A DNA stretch of 64,000 nt. It comes from Holothuria scabra. Lineage: Eukaryota; Echinodermata; Holothuroidea; Aspidochirotida; Holothuriidae. The stretch covers positions 6,214,284 through 6,278,283 of the forward strand of contig CM074190.1 in NCBI GenBank assembly GCA_037179385.1, in the 5' to 3' direction. A model generated the notes under the pieces. The model was not told where the DNA came from, searched no databases, and saw only the letters and a list, made by a program, of their open reading frames with translations. Positions within the stretch are counted from its first letter, which is position 1, and the number at the start of each line of letters is the position of its first letter. This document shows, piece by piece, positions 60,905-64,000 of the stretch. Position numbers and translations under genes: made by a program.

Positions 60905-61382
60905 GTGAGCGGGACACAGTTATAAATATATATATATATATACTAACGTGGAATTAACGGGCTCGTACTTTTCATGCTAAAGTACTTAACTGACTTTTAA
61001 AATTGATCGTAAGACACGATTGGATTACATTTCACACGGATCGAATCCGAAGCTCTCAATCAAAACGTAAGTGTAAACGTATTTTTACTTCAGGAGGAAT
61101 AATTAGGATTAGGGCAAGTATGAACAAGATTCGAGAGATATCCATCGTACCGACTCTAGCATATTCTTTTTTCAATAAAGTTCGATCATTATATCATAAA
61201 GTACATTTTACTGTGAAGATGTTCAAAATAATAATAACTCTCTCAGAAGGAAACGATTGCCCAAATTCTTTTAAAACACGTGACTAGGTTGGTACACTGC
61301 TAATCCTCCTATCAATACACAGCACACTACAATTTTTCATCAGTTTAACTAACATAAAATTTATTTTTTTTTTCTGTTGTAG

Positions 61383-63745
61383 GATTACATCTTTACTTCG
61401 TATGTCCATATAGAAAGATATGAAAGGCTCGGAACTCTTATGCTTTTTAATTTTTGCTGGATGCTGTGCCTCAATGACGTCATCAACTTCCCAAGGTGAG
61501 ATATTTTTAATAACTAGCCTATATTAACCCCGATTCTCATTTGAACGGCGACCGTTAAGGTTACAATTTTTTTTTATTTAGTTCAAGTACGTGTACGCAG
61601 TTTTTCATTTTTATTCGGTCTCCACTTAAAATCTTATCCATAACTGATATTGTGGAGCTGGGGATGGGGAGAAGAAGGGAAGAGGACATGTATAATGTAT
61701 TCCTATTTTACTATAATGGAAGACTTAGCCTATAATTGGAGTAACCGGATGTCAGTGACATGGGCCGTAAACCCACATCTAACCTAACCAAACCTAACCC
61801 GTCAGTGATATAACTTAGTACTCTCATAACTGAAAAAGACGTTTATTTTTTCAAAACGTTTAATTGGACTGTAAGCTTATTCTTTCGAAAATGTCTTGCC
61901 CTAGCCCCGGGTGCGGAAAAACGGGTGTCGATCGTTATGAAAAAATTAAACCACCGTGTCAATGTGAGCGAAGCCACAGAAGCCCTTATACTGTAGTCAT
62001 TCTCGTCTTTACTTCAACCCCGCCTCCCCAAGCGAAGCAAACAAACAGCTGATTTATTTGTCAAAAATTAATATTTAACTAAATCGGCCTGATTTGTACA
62101 TGGTACTCACATCAATATTTTTGGAAATATTCCATAAATTCCGATTTGCCTTGATTATATAGTGACGGCAAAAGGGACATTTTAGAGAGATATATCGTTT
62201 CAGACCAACTTTTCAGAGTTAATTTGAGCACCCCATTTCCATTACTGATGGACGGTATAGATTTTTTGGCCAATTTATCCGTCTTTGCCGTCATTTAGAT
62301 GGTAAACTCTTCAAGAGAAGTGTGCAAGCATTAAAGTTTTACCGATCTTTGTGCCCCTAACACCATTGAGACCTACTATGGCTTCTACAGCCATTGGCGT
62401 TAAAGACCAGACCAAGTGGCTGGCTACGCATAGAACACTCAAAGAATGGCCTTTAAAACAAGCAGCTTTGGTTTATTTTTGACGCCAAGAGAACATCAGA
62501 GGCAGACAAGCTAAAGTGTTTGGTTGGAAAAGTGGGTCATTGTTTGCTCTCATTTGTTTACAACAATTCTTAACACAAAAGATTGGGAAGTATTAACGGT
62601 GGCACAAGGGCGGGCGTGGTACCGGGTCTGAGAAACAAACGGCACTGTTAATCTACGGGAGCATTTACGGGACATGCAGACGTGAAACATACGTTTAAAG
62701 AAAATGAAAAGAAGGATATATATATATAAGTATATAACCATAGCCAGAGAAACATTCCAATGCGTTTTTAACTTTTTCACCTTCTGAGTAGGAGGGTAAG
62801 GATCGGGAAAAACTCTTTTGTCCAGCTCATGGTTAAAAAGAAAAATAATAATAATAATAATTAAGGGCCGGAAGCCACAAAGGAGCTGCACAGGTTGGAA
62901 TGCGAGTTTCGCTGTGCGAGTGAGAGGATGATGAGAAAGATTCTTTTTTTTTTTTTGTCCTTCGACATCGGTATTGACAAAAATTGCAAACTTCATTTGC
63001 AAGAAAATGCGCAACGAAATTCCGAAAATCCGTTAGTCGACTGTCGTGTGTATAAATGAAGTCGCCATATGAGAAATGTTGCTCGCCAACGACGAATTGG
63101 CGATCGATTGTGTTCTGGCCTGATAGTCGATTGAAATCGGATTGATTTACGTGGAATAGGGTTTTTATTCATTTGCAGTAGGAATATTCTGGCAAAATGT
63201 GAGCAGCTGTTAGCTCATCCGATTTTGTGTGGAATGAAAAATCGAGGTTGGAGGAACATTGCCTGCCAATTTGATCGATTATCTTATTTAAATATTCAAT
63301 TGAACCAATAATTGGTATTAAAGATAATCCTCAGAAATTCAACAATCAAATTGATTTTGGGTAACTGTGGGAAATATGGACCCTGTCGATTGGATCGATA
63401 ATGTGTATAAAATTATTCGATTCAACCGATATGTTGCTGACTTAGGCGATGCGATATTCATGAATATTCATGTTGAAAATCTGTATGCAGCAACGCTCTC
63501 CAATTTGTGAATTTGATAATCAACATACGTGTTTTGATTCTCAGCAGAAAATTGTGAGTTCGGTGACAACACATATCAAGTTGGTGAGAGCTGGAATCCT
63601 ATATTAGAACCTGGGGGGGTGGATCGCTGCATTACTTGCCGTTGTAATGCCCCTAATCGTGTTTCTTGTGATAAAATGCCGTGTCCAACTGTACAGTGCT
63701 CTAACCCAGTTCGACTTGAAAACAGCTGTTGTTACGTCTGTACAA
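61383..63745 (+). CDS. CHRD: Chordin, 5' part (signal peptide and first VWC domain)
   Basis: Coding join 61420-61495 and 63545-63745, continuing past the right edge. Chordin is a secreted protein that binds BMP ligands through cysteine-rich VWC domains, blocks receptor access and sets the dorsoventral axis. It is cut by Tolloid proteases (family knowledge). Exon 1 starts MKGSELLCFLIFAGCCA, a signal peptide. Exon 2 encodes a VWC domain with ten cysteines: C-EFGDNTYQVGESWNP, a chordin-like ILEPGGVDRCITCRCNAP, then VSCDKMPCP and NSCCYVC. The E-S-W-x-P-x-L-x-x-P-G-V-x-R-C pattern matches the first VWC of chordin better than kielin/crossveinless-2 types. A short VWC protein cannot be excluded, because the CHRD domains are outside the window. 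Confidence 0.82.
61420..61495 (+). CDS. CHRD: Chordin exon with start codon and signal peptide
   Basis: ATG at 61420 opens MKGSELLCFLIFAGCCASMT, then SSTSQ. It has a short n-region, a hydrophobic core, and a likely cleavage site after the CCAS region. Donor CAAG|GTGAG. A T-rich acceptor at 61382 precedes it, so 61383-61419 would be 5' UTR. It contains a TGACGTCA octamer at 61475-61482. Confidence 0.78.
62163..62293. mobile_element. Small element with TGACGGCAAA inverted ends
   Basis: Left TGACGGCAAAAGGGACA, right inverse of TGACGGCAAAGACGGATAA. About 131 bases, in the chordin intron. Superfamily not assigned; flanks TATAG and TTTAG are only similar. Confidence 0.5.
62844..62860. repeat. AAT microsatellite
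   Basis: About five to six AAT units. Confidence 0.8.
63545..63745 (+). CDS. CHRD: Chordin exon, first VWC domain
   Basis: The acceptor TTCTCAGCAG is a tandem NAGNAG: use of the first AG gives A-E-N-C, and use of the second (start 63548) gives E-N-C, both in frame. Donor ACAA|GTAAGT at 63746. The complete ten-cysteine VWC pattern lies in one exon with phase 1 at both ends, so the domain is a symmetrical module. Confidence 0.85.
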
Positions 63746-63846
63746 GTAAGTATAATGTTCAACGTTGAAATTATTGATAACAAAATAGTGTTTTTTTACT
63801 TTTTAATAAATAGTTTGTTGGACTTTTACTTTATATAATTTTCCTG

Positions 63847-64000
63847 ATCAGGCCCGTAATCAGACAAGGTACACGGATTGCGCCAACGGGAACCACGCCC
63901 CCACCCCTCGAGGAAAATTTCCCACGTTGTAGGAATTCGGTTCAAAATATGCTTCATTTTACTTATAGAACGGGCTAGTTTTTAAATGGACACGCATAAT
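63847..64000. other. Chordin intron, possible mobile element start
   Basis: CAGGCCCGTAATCAGACAAG has a hAT-like CAGG start and is followed by CCCCCACCCCTCGAGG. The right end is outside the window. Confidence 0.2.

Noticed and set aside
61775..61805. Interstitial telomere-like CCTAAC repeats
   Set aside because: Only about three irregular CCTAAC-like units; too short and imperfect.
63647..63838. Separate small gene at the window end
   Set aside because: Out-of-frame reading over the chordin VWC exon and its intron.

Overview
The window is eukaryotic nuclear DNA from an animal. It has AT-rich sequence, GT-AG introns of roughly 0.3-3.8 kb, and dense small mobile elements. Two genes can be recognised, both on the + strand. 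The first is the 3' half of IWS1 (partner of SPT6, RNA polymerase II elongation), with nine coding exons between about 1.07 and 14.56 kb. The second is the 5' end of chordin (secreted BMP antagonist), with a signal-peptide exon at 61.42 kb and the first von Willebrand factor C (VWC) domain at 63.55 kb; the rest lies beyond the right edge. A bona fide chordin together with the repeat style suggests a marine invertebrate, most probably a non-vertebrate deuterostome. That placement is inference.

Layout. 1-14.6 kb: IWS1 exons, with introns packed with SINEs, short inverted-repeat elements, a dispersed repeat carrying AGGTCAAAGGTCA motifs, and an unusual retroelement headed by a U2 snRNA fragment. 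14.6-16 kb: probable 3' UTR. 16-27 kb: repeat-dominated DNA with a 370-bp tandem duplication, a further block of the AGGTCA repeat, an AT microsatellite and a 2.8-kb hAT-like element holding three near-identical 224-bp units. 27-60.7 kb: a gene desert of about 46 kb between the two genes. Here I recognise only non-autonomous DNA transposons: hAT-like elements with 8-bp target duplications, and TTAA-flanked elements resembling Kolobok/T2 MITEs. There is also a second AT microsatellite and long stretches in which I see no gene. 60.7-64 kb: chordin 5' region.

The genes have no obvious joint function; IWS1 looks like a housekeeping neighbour of a developmental regulator. The desert upstream of chordin is where chordin cis-regulation would be expected, but no enhancer can be called from a single sequence. 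No rRNA, functional tRNA, CRISPR array, operon, transposase or reverse transcriptase coding region was recognised. The most unusual items are the U2-headed element with its empty paralogous site, a TTAA element nested inside another copy of its own family, and several hAT-like elements dated relative to each other by nesting.
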